Source: Neckera pumila (lineage: Eukaryota; Streptophyta; Bryopsida; Hypnales; Neckeraceae). From it: a stretch of DNA of 64,000 nt. The notes beneath the pieces are model-generated. The model saw nothing but the letters and a program-made list of their open reading frames with translations. It was not told the origin of the DNA and ran no database searches. The DNA lies in NCBI GenBank assembly GCA_963969595.1, contig OZ018417.1, forward strand, positions 23,314,501-23,378,500, read 5' to 3'. The translations under genes were made by a program, and so were the position numbers. Of the stretch, positions 36,173 to 47,948 are shown piece after piece. The first letter of the stretch is position 1. Each line of letters begins with the position of its first letter.

Positions 36173-37130
36173 CCCTTAAAAGACCATTGTCCCCTTAAGG
36201 GACTAAATGGATTTTGGGCAGGTTCCTATGACCTTGATTTTTAGTAAATTTTTTTGAAACTTTCCCATACAATAATAAACTTCTTAGCTTCGTAAAAATA
36301 AAATATTATTCCAATTGGTGCCTAGGAGCAAAAGTTATGGCTTCCTAAACATAATTTTTACGTTGTCGGGCAGAAAAAAAATTCTACAAAAATTTGACAT
36401 AATACAAAAAAAAATCTTATAGACTATATTTTTTGTTACATGTAAAGCTTTGATTCATTCCATTTGAATAAGTGATGTGAAAATTATGAACAATCTTATT
36501 TTAAGGGCAATCTAAGCATCTTCTTGAAAAAAACCCTTATAGGATTGATTTTTGAATGCAATTTTTTCAATTTTTCATAAAAATTGTTTGATAAGGTTAA
36601 GTTTGCTTGCTAGAGAAATCTCATTGTTGGGATTATTGTATTTCAATCCCAACTTAGAGCTATTAAACATTTATTTTTTCTTTCAAACTTAGACCTTCTT
36701 CTACTTAATAATTTTTTAAAGAATGAAAATCAAGTGGGGGTTTTTGAAATTTTTTTCTAGACTTTCAACTCAAACCATGGTTTGTTGATTCTTTCATTTT
36801 ATAAGGTTTGGACTCCATAGCTTTGTTTTCTACCATGATGTTCTACACTAAAAAATACACATGTGGTGAATTTTGCAAGTTTTTGGAGCATATTTTGCAT
36901 TACATATCAAATTTTTTAAATTTTTTCTTTGAAAAATTCACAATAATTTCAAATTTTTACAAAAAGGAAAATGAATGTTTTAGCACTTGTAGAACACATG
37001 GGATTTCTTCTCTAAAAAATAAATATAAAAAATTTCATTCATATTTAGTTGCAAAATGGCATCAAACAAAGAGAAGGAATGTGAAGCTTGAATCCATCAA
37101 TGAGCATAGACCCATCCTTTAGGACAGGGG
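36173..37130. mobile_element. piggyBac-like TIR element, subfamily A copy 4
   Basis: TTAA lies at 36169-36172 and 37131-37134. The ends are CCCTTAAAAGACC and TTTAGGACAGGGG, the latter with a small insertion. It is 958 bp. The left half matches subfamily A (GGGACTAAATG...GGGCAGGTTCC); the right third is more diverged. Confidence 0.6.
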
Positions 37131-37134
37131 TTAA

Positions 37135-38470
37135 ATGACACTCACTTGCCTAGAAGGTAGTACAAAGGGAAATCAAAATCTCTTTGAAGCAAGGTTTGGG
37201 TCTTATTGCTTGTCCAAAGTTTATGTAGTCAGGCTATACAAAAGCGAATTGTGAATAATGCTTTGATTTGGCAGCCTAAATGTGGTGTTTGACAAGTTAT
37301 ATTCATATTGAAGTAGGTCTAGTTGAATGAAACATTCCAAAGAATACAAATTCCATTTTTGGTCAACAGTTCTTTCAAAACCAAGCCCAAGGGGCTTAGC
37401 TTATTGTTTAAAGATTAATTGCTATACATCTTTTCCAAACCTTGCTAGTCAAGTTTTTGCACTTCCAATCTTGAGCAATCTCATGCCTTGAGAGGGCCTA
37501 AAGGATGAAAAAAAAATTTCATCCAATTCTTTGTATGGGAGGTGTTTGAACTTACACATGTTTTGAGATTGGGCTTGAAATATTACCTCTGTCAAAGTGA
37601 TATTTTTTACTTTCTTACATATGAACTCAAGCATATGTTCTAAACTACTATATACACCTATGAAGAAAATTTCAAACTTTTTGAGCATATTTGGTATTTG
37701 ATATGAATTATTTTTCAATTTACATTCAAAATTTATAATAATTTCAAATTATCACAAAATTTATAGTAATTTCCAATTTATCACAAAAAATTTGAAATAT
37801 TTAGGACATATAGAAGACAATATAATATATAAAATTTCATTCATATATAAATGCAAAATAATAGTATACAGAAAGAAGAACATTGAAGTTTGAAAAAAGT
37901 AGTCAAAGGCCCTTCCTTTTTAGGTTAACAACCCCACCCAAGGAAGACCATTGCAAGAAATTAGAGATACTTGACAAATAAATCTATTTTTATTTTTTAT
38001 TCAAAAATTCATAGTAGTTTTGATTTTTCACAAAAATGTTTGAAATTCAAGCTTATAGAAGATATGTGATTAAATCCTTAAAAAATGGATATAAAAAATA
38101 TTATTCATATGCAGTTGTATAATGGAAGCGTATAATGAGAAGAACTTTCATAATATTATTAAGCAATGATGGGAGTATTTTTTCCCCAAAAATCTAGGCA
38201 CTATCCCAATGTCTTTATTAATAACGCATAAGATGCCATAAAATGGCCTTTAGATGATGTTTAGCACCTCTAGAAGAAGGAAAAATATAGTTCTTAATCC
38301 AATTTCATTGTGTTTTTGGCATTTTATATGGCAAGACTCAAGTCACGTAGCGTCTTTTTAGTACACCGTTTAAAGGGATTTGATTTACGGGACTTAAGTG
38401 TGTAGTTTTATATCAGGGTTATTACTGCAAAATTAAGTTCAATAGTTTCAATGATTTTGGATAGGCTCAT
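37135..38470. other. AT-rich spacer with fragments of the TIR-element family
   Basis: Sequence at about 37680-37930 (a CATATTTGG...TTTACATTCAAAATTTATAATAATTTC type interior and CCTTTTTAGGTTAA) resembles the right part of the copy at 36173-37130, so a truncated relative is probable. No gene is recognised. Confidence 0.4.
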
Positions 38471-38473
38471 AGG

Positions 38474-39963
38474 TTGCTGCGCAAGGAAATCCTTGGCCTT
38501 TTGTACTTCGTGGGTGGATTCTCTCATACAAAAGTCTGGAAAGATTATTTCCGTGGTGCCTACGGGATGTTGGCAACTTCGTCCCAGTTTAGACAGAAGA
38601 GTGATGACCTATGGAATTGGTTGTCGTACTTGTGTGGCAGTTTTGTGATCTTCAAGATTTTGCGTGGAAGACAAAAATGTTTGAAGGTGGCGTTGATGTA
38701 GAGGAAGAGAGTAGGACATATTATTACTACTCTAGTGGTACAATAGAACCTCTCTAAACTAATCGGTCCGAGACTGCCTGACAAGATTGCTTTAGAGACG
38801 GTTTGCACTACATAGGAAGCTGCCGCAAGGGGCACATGTGCCACATTTTAAGGAAAAGGAGCATGTTCAAAAGAATAATTTTTTTTTTTTGACAAGGTTG
38901 AGGTCCACCCACCACTCCACCACAACTCCTTGATAGGCTTTCATTAGTGCTCTCATTCATTTTATTCCCAAAGTCGAGACCACCCAGCCCTATTTGTTTA
39001 TAGAGGATATTGGGTTTGAGAGGATCAACTTTGGGAGGTTCTATTGTAGTCTCCAAGAGTTTGCAGAGATTTACCTGATCTGGAGGATTGGATTAAAGAG
39101 ACTTTAAATGTAGTTGGAGGACCACTTAGGCAGTGACACTAATGGATGAATTCAAGGAAGTGTCTGAGACTCAAACATGGATGAGCACGGGGGGCTTTCT
39201 ACATTGGAGGTATTTGAATGATCCCAAGGATAAGGAGCAGTATAAGAGAATGGGTTCTAAATTTGTGGTTGACTCTGGCTATATTCTTCAAAGTCTTCTA
39301 TGGCAATGCGACAAGGAGAAATACTAAAAGGTGTATAACTTCACAAAAGCGTATGGAGAGGCTTTCCATGGATGGACGCTCGAGTTGTACCTGCACAAGT
39401 TAGCTATCTCTGGTGGGTTCACTATCCAAAAGGCAAATTTTGTTAAAATGGTGGAATTCCCAGTGCCATATTTTCCTTGTGCCATATTCCCTGTGCCATT
39501 TTTTTAGACCGCCCGTTCTGAACATCTAGAACAGATATAGATTCCAGACATCTAAGACTGTTGTAGATTTCAAACATCTAGGAACCATATAGATTTCAGA
39601 TTGACCGTTCTAAAAAATCTAAGACTAGTATAGATGTTAGATATCTAGGAAAAGCGTAGATTTTTAGAATGTATTACGAATGTAGATTTCAGAACAACCG
39701 TCCTGAACTGAATAGCGTGCCATTGTAATGGAACCGCCATTTTAACAAAATTTGCCATCCAAGCAAAAGAGTACGGGAGTGCTGATCTCTGAGTGTTGTA
39801 TGAAATTAAATGTTCCAAACCGACTTCAGAGGGTACTAGCAAGTCGGGGGGCAAGACTTTGCTTCACAGTCGAGCTTCCAATGAAAAATCAAAATATTGG
39901 TATCCTAACTATTCACAATTTTCTACTATTGATAGTGTTGTAAGACGGTTTGCAAGACTACAG
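38474..39963 (+). pseudogene. Relic of a second Crinkler/RHS-like protein, split by a MITE
   Basis: A long coding-like stretch runs in shifting frames: GLLYFVGGFSHTKVWKDYF near 38490, EGGVDVEEESRTYYYYSSG after a frame change near 38670, LPDLEDWIKETLNVVGG near 39070, and SKFVVDSGYILQSLLWQCDK near 39270. It has a TAA at 39325-39327, then AYGEAFHGWTLELYLHKLA. After the MITE (39430-39756) it continues to VLYEIKCSKPT past a TGA at 39790, and YWYPNYSQFSTIDSVV. The last motif resembles the F-x-x-I-D block of RHS/Crinkler nuclease domains; that assignment is inference. Several stops and frame changes make it dead. It may be related to the relic at 32402. Confidence 0.5.
39430..39756. mobile_element. 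MITE inserted in the relic
   Basis: Perfect 20-bp terminal inverted repeats (GGCAAATTTTGTTAAAATGG at 39432-39451 and its complement at 39737-39756) bound a 0.33-kb insert. ATCCAA occurs on both sides (39424-39429 and 39757-39762) as a target duplication, with two extra A on the left. The interior repeats short TCTAGA...ATATAGATT words. It has no coding capacity. Confidence 0.7.
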
Positions 39964-39999
39964 GAGAGACGGTTATAGCCTACATCTAGATCACTGTTG

Positions 40000-41328
40000 T
40001 TGAAACACACAACTGAATGGAACTTGGATGGACGATATTGCTGAAGTATTCAAGGTACGTTATGAGGGAAGAATATATATATATATATATATTGCCATCT
40101 AGCCTAAGAACGTGGGTTCAAACCAGAGATCCAGATTAACAAGCGGTCATGTATCAAAGCGAGTTCCCTTTTATGAAGCTTATTTTGAAAGGGATTTATA
40201 TGATTAACCCCTGAGCGTCCTACAGGCCAAAATCTAGCCTTCCAGAATTTAATTTGGGCCAAAACGATCTTGGATCTTAGTTGTACTGCTAAAAAAAGGA
40301 CAACATGCATGGATACAAAGTCCTTGTCAACTATAGAAGTGGAACACTTGCAATTGGCAGAAGCAGAAGCCAAACACTTGCAATTGGTGGATTACATCTT
40401 TCCATGTTATTTGGTTGAAATATTTTTTCTAGTCTGTAACTAAAATTTTGCACGTCCGGTTTTGTTATTCTGGTGTTTAAAAGGTTGACATATCAATACC
40501 TATAGAAGGGAGTTTATCATGTTCGTAATTCTGAGATCCTGATCTGTTCTCTTCACAAAACATGTCTATAAAATTGGTCACCGATGAGTTCCAAAAAAGC
40601 TGAGAGATGCTTCAGTTTTCGCTTCCTCCACCAAAGTCATTTTCACTTGTTCAAATTAGGTCAAATGACTTCAGAGATTGTAATGCAATGCAATAACAAG
40701 ATCTTCAAGCAAATGAAACATGCAGCTAATTCTGCTTAGAAGCCCTGTTTTTGTGAGCATAAACTCTTTGGATTCGCTTTGAAAGGATGAGTTCTAAAAG
40801 CTCATGTTATCAGTATTGACGGGCAATGTTCTTGCACTGAAACTGCCCATGGATTACAGATTCATGGAAAGATCTAGTTTCCAACAGTGTTGCATTCATC
40901 CTTATCTGTCTGCTGCTTGATCCATGGGGAAAAACAGTCTGGATAGAGTTTGGATGTAGTCTTCTCTAGCAATGATTTCTTCCCTTCCTTTGCACCCAAT
41001 TTTTAAATAAAAGATTGGATGAATACTACAGACCATTCTAAGTTCATCCAAGAGAAAGCATTTCTCATTGATTCATCAAAAAACTAAGTGGATCAACTTG
41101 AAGTTGTTAAAAGTACAATTGTTGCTTAAAATTCCGAAGTCTCGTATAGTACTACGTATAAAATCCCCTGGACATGATACAGGGCATGAATCGATTCAAA
41201 TTTTGGTAATGGTAGAATTCTCTAGACCTGATTGTTTCACACTTAGGCGAGTCCAAGCGTTCAATTAAGTTCGGTCTGCCCTAACGACTGTCTGATATCT
41301 TCAAGAGCAAAGCAGATGATGCATGAAA
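40000..41328. other. Intergenic and probable 3' flank of the TypA gene
   Basis: A (TA)n run lies at about 40076-40091 and an isolated TIR-family end (ATTAACCCCTGAGCGTCCTAC) near 40203. The stretch nearest 41328 should include the TypA 3' UTR, but no unambiguous polyadenylation signal was identified. Confidence 0.4.
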
Positions 41329-44300
41329 CTAACGCTTCTTCAACACCTTCGGGTTCTTACACATTCGAATACTGAGAGGGGTCACCTCCACAAGTTCATC
41401 TTCCTGTATGTACTCCACACAGTCATCCAGGCTCAGCTCAATAGGGGCCGCCAAAATAACTGCAGATAGAAAAAACACAATTTCAGAGAGCAATCCATTT
41501 CCATGTACCGGGTCAGGACAAGCACAACACAACAAGAAGACCTGCAGGTAACGAGAACCTGCTGCACAGGATTGAACCTTGGCAATGGGCTCGACAGAGG
41601 ACTGGATAGGGGAGAGGTGCTGAAAGAAGATCTCCGTGTGATTCCACTTCTCATGGATCACGCTTCCAATGACCTAGGACTCGTTTCAATACTAGTCAGT
41701 CATTGCAGAACTTGCTCCAACGATACAAGCTTTATGTGAAGAAACTTGAGTAGGATCTCGAAAAGCGAGCCAGTACTACACGGACAGAGCTCTCGTGGCA
41801 TAGCTGCTTGTTTTTTTTATTATCTTGTTGGACATCCATTCAGGGAATTTACCTTAGACATGAAAATAGATTTGCTGACAATTGAATGACACACAAACGT
41901 AAATTATCAATGTTTAATGAATGCCATACAAAAGATAATATTATTCTTTCCAAAACGCCACAGATTAATGGGAGTAAGACAAGAACCTGTAGCCTCTTTG
42001 TTTGAGCGCACATTTGTGGCAGCCTTCCTTTTGCAAGCATTGAGAGCTAAATCTCCAGGTCTTTGATGAATACCAATGATTTGACCCTTGTAAACAGGGA
42101 CCCCTGGGGGTAAAAAGAGATTGCCTCTATCTTGACAGCTGAAAAGAGCATATGAAGTAGTCGGTCCAGTCTCAAAGGCCACCTGTCCCCGTCCTGGGTG
42201 TTAGTCGATATTCTAACGTGAATCCTCTATGGGTTTTAACCCTCAGAACTTTGAAACAAGTAAAAACCACAGATATATGCAAAGTATAACTCTTCACAGC
42301 AAAGGTAATCAATTTCTCCATCTTTGCCAATCCAGAGTATGGATTTCTAGCATAATAGCATGGCAGAGACATGGAGTTGCCTTGCATGTCGCAACACATA
42401 TCTACAACAAAGCTGTAAATTCTCTCCTTCCTCCCAAAATATGAAGTGTCAAAAAGCACCACGCTTAGCGACAGAAGTGAGGTGTCTTAACATTCCCTAA
42501 TACGACGAATTTTTAGTCAAAGAAACGCATCAATATTGCAGCCCAAACTTCAAATTCAGAGAAAGCTTTACAACGAGGTGGACGACATTTGTGCGGGTAT
42601 CTTACCAAAGATCCTTGTTCACGGGTGCTTATATCTCCAGCCCACTCGTCATACCCATAAAAGATGGTGTTCAGTAAAGCAGTGCCTCTAGAGGCAGTGA
42701 GCATGGCGTTCCGCAGACCAAGCAAACCTCGCGTAGGCATCCTGTACTTCACAACTGTGGTATTCTCCAACCTGTAGCATTGCAAGGAGCCAAATTGTTA
42801 TCTTGTTAAGTACGCAGGGCTTTAAATTGCTGAAAAACTCATAGAAACATTTAGGCAGAACAAGAAGACTCAAATTATCATGAACAGCATCCACGTAAAA
42901 CTCACACAGCCAGCTGAGAAAACGAGACAACAAGAATTATAGCTGTTACTTCACAAGTAAAGCAAAGGAATATTTCAAATATTGGCAAATGGATTAGTTC
43001 CACTGAAGCACATGTGACAAACTATACATCCGACCTACCCAGAAGTTGACAAATCCAACATTTGACCCCGGCGCTTGCCCAACAAGTCCACCACTGCTCC
43101 CACATACACTTCAGGAACCTCCACAATAGCATCCTGCCAGATTTCAGAAGTATTTAGAGTAGCATCATGGATATTGAGGATACAGAAGTATACATAGGTG
43201 CCATAAAATAAAATAAAATGAAATAAATTTAGCAAAATGGTTTGCATTGAATTTTTGTTCCCATGCAGTGGCTAAACATGCAGGATGACCCAGTGACTTC
43301 ACCTCAAAGGGCTCAAGCTTCTTTCCATTAACCTCCTTGTTAATAACTTTCGGAGGTCCAATCATGAACTCGTAACCTTCTCTCCTCCTGCCAAACGACC
43401 GAACCAGAATGAGTGTTAAATACCAAGGTCTCACGCACATAGAAGACATGAATAATATTGAACAACGAACGAAATACTAAGTCCTGATTAGAAGGCATTT
43501 TTCCAGCTTACATGTTCTCAATTAGGATTGTGAGGTGCAGGGTGCCACGACCGCTCACAATGAAAGTATCGGCAGTTCCTCCGTCCTCTACCTTCATGGC
43601 CAGGTTCCTCTCCAACTCTCGATACAGTCGGTCTCTCAAATTCCTACTTGTCACATACTTACCCTGCAAACATAAGACATCAATCATTATTGATAGTAAT
43701 ACTGGCATGCCTATAAGAGCACTCAGCAGCAGATTTTAAAAAAATTCTGTACCTCTCGACCAGCAAAAGGTGACGTGTTGACTGAAAATGACATTCGCAC
43801 GGTCGGCTCCTCAACCGTGATTGTTGGCAGTGCTACTCCATTTACCTTGTCAGCCAAAGTTTCCCCAATCTACGGAACACAGAAGAATAAACATTAAAAG
43901 ACTTGGGACCAGATACAGAATAATGAATCGAATTAAAGTTTAAAATACACAACCACACCAAATAAAAGAACGACAAGCTATGATGTAACATCTAAACAGG
44001 CAATCACGCACGGATATGCAAACTATCCCCTTAATCTGACCATCTATTAGATAGTATTGTCAAGCCCAGAACCAGTACCAGAACATCAACGATTCCTGAT
44101 AAACAACAGATATCGCCAGCCTCGACCACATTCGCTGGAACACGAGCAAAATTATCATACTCAAAGAGCTCGTTGACTTTCGCATTCCTGCAACGGTCGT
44201 CCGGGGTGCAGACCTATGTATTTCACCATTATCCAACTGTCATAAATTATAGAAATAGGGTAAATGAACACTCTCTTCAATGATGTAAGATTCTAGATTT

Positions 44301-46447
44301 CATTGGCTTGGCAATACACCTACCAAGTCATGCCATTATACCGATATAACGAATGTAAACCCACAGGATCAATTTTAACAGAATACCAAGCTATGATTTT
44401 CGGTATCGATCGTGAGTAACACAACACAGGGTCATTGGCAACATACTTTAAAATAAGCTCAGACAAGATCAGAAATAATTCAATGCCAAAAGTCCAAACA
44501 GATCAAGCACACCAACATTTACCTTTACTTCCATGCCTTTCCTCATGCGGCCAGCATGGACGCGTCCAATAGCAATGCGGCCCTTGTGCTCGTCATAATC
44601 CAAATTTGTAATCTTTAGACATCAGAAAGAGAAACAGAAGCATATAACATTAGCATACGGTTTCAAGGAAATAGGTAGAATCATTTGGCTCAGATATGCA
44701 CCGGATCAGTAGAGACCACTGCTAAGTAATCCCAGGTCACCACCACCAGTGGATTAGAGTTGAATTTTGGATGAAGCTAGGTTGATGTTTCAACTTGCAG
44801 TCACAACCCTTATTAAGACGCATATTCATCACAAGTTTGCGCAAAAAAAATAGAAGAAAGCAGAATGCACTAGGGGATGGACAACATACAAGCATCTGGA
44901 GAGGACCTTCGAGGTCAACTCGAGGCTCTGGAATACACCTAATCACTGACTCGAACAATGGTTCCAGATCGTCTGCCAACTGATCTGGCTCTAACCCTGC
45001 CTTCCCATGAATGCCACTGGCGTACACTACCTGGAAGTCACACTGCAGTAGGACCCACAAATAAATGTTTAGGTACTACAACAGATCTGATATCATGTTC
45101 AGAGTCATATGAAGCTGTACAAGTAAAGTCTCAATCCCATACCATGCAATGCAACCCAAAATATTGCGAACAATGGACGGAATTCACAAACCTGTTCATC
45201 GGATGCGTTCAATTCCACAAAAAGCTCAAATGTGGTGTTGACAACATAGTCAGGCCGCGCTGAAGGGCGGTCTACCTTGTTGACAACCACAACCACAGTT
45301 TGGCCAAGCTCCAGAGCCTTCTTCAGCACAAATCTAGTCTGGGGCATTGGACCCTCCACAGAATCAACCTGTTTTACCAAAGAATTTCGTCATTCCAAGC
45401 TAATAATCCGAATGTTAAATTGTTCTCACTGTTTTAGAACTATATCAACGGGAAAAGCTAACGAAGCTGACACAGAAGTAGACCCACCAGCAAGAGAACA
45501 CCGTCGACCATATTGAGAACCCTCTCCACCTCGCCACCGAAGTCTGAATGCCCAGGAGTGTCTATGATGTTGATCTTGGTGCCTTTGTACCGAATAGCGG
45601 TGTTCTTGCTTAAAATGGTAATCCCTCTCTCCCGCTCCAAGTCGTTTGAGTCCATGATGCGCTCTTGAACCGATTGGTTGTCACGAAAAACCTTATTGAA
45701 TGCACCATATCGTGTATTAGAAACGAATTCCTCCCTCGAAAAGCAGAATTGAAATCGGCCCCTTCTCATTCTGAACTTCTCATCAGGGGTGCTCACGCAG
45801 CAGCTGCTGGATGATCCCAAGTCAAGCGCGAACGACTAATCTTGATCATGACAGCAGCATCCATACCTACCTACCTTAGCTTGTCGAAGCATGGCATCCA
45901 CCAATGTCGTTTTTCCATGGTCCACATGGGCCACGATGGCGATATTGCGCACATCACTTCGCACGTTCAATTTCCTCTCTTTGCGGGACGCCAATTCTTG
46001 CTGTTCCAGCAGGACCCGAAAGCGCTCCTCTTCATCGGCGTCCAGGGGCGCCACCGTCTTGTTGCCCCCACTCAATGCGGCCCTGCACGACCGTGTGCGC
46101 GTTCCCGAGGCTACCCGAAAGCACAACCAGAAGATCAAGCCAAGCATCAGAATTCAGGAACCCGGGGCGAGGCGGGGGTGAACGCAAAACCACAGAGAGA
46201 GCAGAGCAGAGCAGGCCGGGGCTAAGAGGGACTCACGTGAGCTGCAAGGGGGGCAGGAGAGGAGGCGAGAGGCGAGCAGGGGCAAGACACGCCAGGAGGC
46301 GGGGAGGGGAGGATGCGCGGGCGGAAAGGACAAGCTGCAGGTGCCAGGGCCAGTGGAGGCCAGAGAAGACGCGGAGGAAAGGGCGAGCCGGGAGGCCGTG
46401 GGGGAAGGCAGCGCTGCAACGGAGGCAGCAGCGCTGGAGGCCGCCAT
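41329..46447 (-). CDS. SVR3: Plastid TypA/BipA-type translation GTPase
   Basis: Predicted chloroplast-targeted ribosome-associated GTPase of the TypA/BipA family, orthologous to Arabidopsis SVR3, which is needed for plastid translation and cold growth. Fourteen exons, all GT-AG: 46237-46447, 45875-46110, 45488-45691, 45192-45368, 44890-45042, 44523-44612, 44079-44213, 43753-43869, 43512-43663, 43303-43387, 43039-43133, 42606-42771, 41987-42182, 41329-41459. They join in frame to 715 codons, close to the family length plus a transit peptide. ATG 46447 is the first in-frame ATG and opens an Ala/Ser-rich, acid-poor leader of about 100 residues. GTPase motifs: AHVDHGKT (131-138), ERGIT (170-174), DTPGH (193-197), NKVD (247-250), YASG (283-286). 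The EF-G-like C-terminal part includes [16 protein letters not shown] and EDELVEVTP. It ends [12 protein letters not shown]. No disruption is seen, so it should be functional. Confidence 0.95.
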
Positions 46448-46845
46448 GGCCCGAGCCTGCCTTGCGAACCCAAGTGGAAGATCGAATTGGGGAGGAAACA
46501 GCAGCAATAGGGTGGAGCCAACGAAACACTACACTAGCGAAGGCAGGGCGGGCGGGTGGACGGGCGGAATTTGGAAGAGCCTCCCTCCACACGACTGAGA
46601 CGTCTGAGACTGAAGAGATTGAGAGAGAGATCGAGAGAGATCGAGACAAAGGGGAGACGCACGCACAAGCCTCAACTAACTTAACTCAGTGAGTTGAAAC
46701 ACTCCTCTCGTCTCATCGCCGAATTGATTGATTTCAGTTCGCTGCTTTCACAACGGAACGTTATCTGCTCTCCGTGAATGAAAATAAAAAATGAAGTTTA
46801 AGTTAGTTACCATGTCTGAACGATAACTTCACTTCTCTGGAACTG
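46448..46845. promoter_or_regulatory. Probable bidirectional promoter and 5' UTR of TypA
   Basis: This is 398 bp between the TypA start codon (minus) and the ATG of a plus-strand ORF at 46846. On the TypA side it is CT-rich on the transcribed strand (TCTCTCTCGATCTCTCTC, complement of about 46620-46640), typical of plant 5' leaders. No clear TATA box was found for either direction. Confidence 0.4.
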
Positions 46846-47070
46846 ATGGCAGCTTCAGTCACTCCAGTTGCTGGTGCGGCATCCACAAGCCCGCGTCCCC
46901 TCCCTACCAAGAACCCATCGCCGACGTGGCTCCTCTTCAACCTTGCAGCACCGCTTCCGCTGGTAAAAGGTAGACCTAATCCACAGGGCATACAACTCGC
47001 TGTTTGCCCCATTCCTTCCCAGTTTTCAAGCAATGGAAGCAATGGAAGGGAAGGTGGGAATTGCACCTAA
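46846..47070 (+). CDS. Small ORF with transit-peptide-like N-terminus
   Basis: Seventy-four codons from ATG 46846 (MAASVTPVAGAASTSPRPLP...) to TAA 47070. The product is rich in Ala, Ser, Pro and Asn with almost no acidic residues, as in chloroplast transit peptides, and no domain follows. A donor-like AAAAG|GTAGAC near 46967 could mark the end of a first exon, but a downstream exon was not recognised before the TIR element at 47223. It is divergent from TypA, ATG to ATG about 0.4 kb. It may be a small plastid protein, the first exon of a broken gene, or a chance ORF in a GC-rich promoter-proximal stretch. Confidence 0.3.
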   Translation: MAASVTPVAGAASTSPRPLPTKNPSPTWLLFNLAAPLPLVKGRPNPQGIQLAVCPIPSQFSSNGSNGREGGNCT

Positions 47071-47222
47071 CTGATTGTTGGCATGAGTTTGGGCAAGGCA
47101 GTAAGTAACTGCCTCTTTTGAGCTCATTGCTCATTGTTCCAAATTGTCACAATGAGCTCAAAATAAAATGAAAATCAAACTGATTTCATCCCCCAGTCAG
47201 CTCAAAAAACAATTTAAATTAA

Positions 47223-47948
47223 CCCCTAAATGTTTTTGACTATACCAAAACCACTTCAAAACTGTCATTTCTAATACAAGTACAAAACTTTGGAAAAAAA
47301 AATAGTTTTGAACACATAAAACCGTAGGATCTTGCAGTACACTGGTTTAAAAAGATGTAGAAAAAATTTCAGAATTTTCCATCCTATAGAGTGCAAGATA
47401 ATAAGGTTTGAATTGACAAAAATCCTCTTTTTGTCACTGCAAAAATTCGGGCAACAGCCCTTCACAAGGTCACATTGTATGAAAAATGTCCAAAATGGTA
47501 GTTATTCTTTAAATTCATTCTTCAAGGCAAGTTGGCTACATGCTTGAAAAATTTCAAACCATTTGGACTTTTAGAGTAGAGATACCATAACTACCTTCAA
47601 ACTAAAACTCCTCATAACTTTTGACTTATTAATCCAAATGGAATGATTCAAATCTTTCCAAGTATATATAAATCTATAAAATCAATTTCAAATTTTAATT
47701 TTTCAAAAAAGTGTTTTTTAAAGAATTTTTTTGAGCTGCCTGAGCTGCCCGCCGAGGACTGAAAATTACATATCATGCAATGACTTTTTACACATGTAGT
47801 CAAAAGTTATGAAAATTGTTGGGCCTTGAAGCTACTCTTTAGACACACCTTATCTGAAAATTTCAAAGAAAAAAAATAAAATTTCCATTTGTAGTAAGCT
47901 ACCCAAAATTGCTATGTTGCCAAAAAATGGTGTTTGGTCCTTTACGGA
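47223..47948. mobile_element. piggyBac-like TIR element, subfamily B copy 3
   Basis: TTAA lies at 47219-47222 and 47949-47952, with ends CCCCTAAATG and TCCTTTACGGA. At 726 bp it is shorter than its relatives because of an internal deletion. It contains the family blocks CTTGCAGTACACTGG, GCCGAGGACTGAAAATTACATATC and TGGTCCTTTACGG. Confidence 0.65.

Noticed and set aside
40105..40160. T-loop-like GGGTTCAAACC suggesting a tRNA
   Set aside because: No acceptor stem or anticodon arm can be folded around it.
45904..46692. 262-codon plus-strand ORF
   Set aside because: It lies antisense over TypA exons 1-2 and the promoter; it is GC-rich, Arg/Gly/Pro-rich, and has no conserved motif. The minus-strand gene model explains the region completely.
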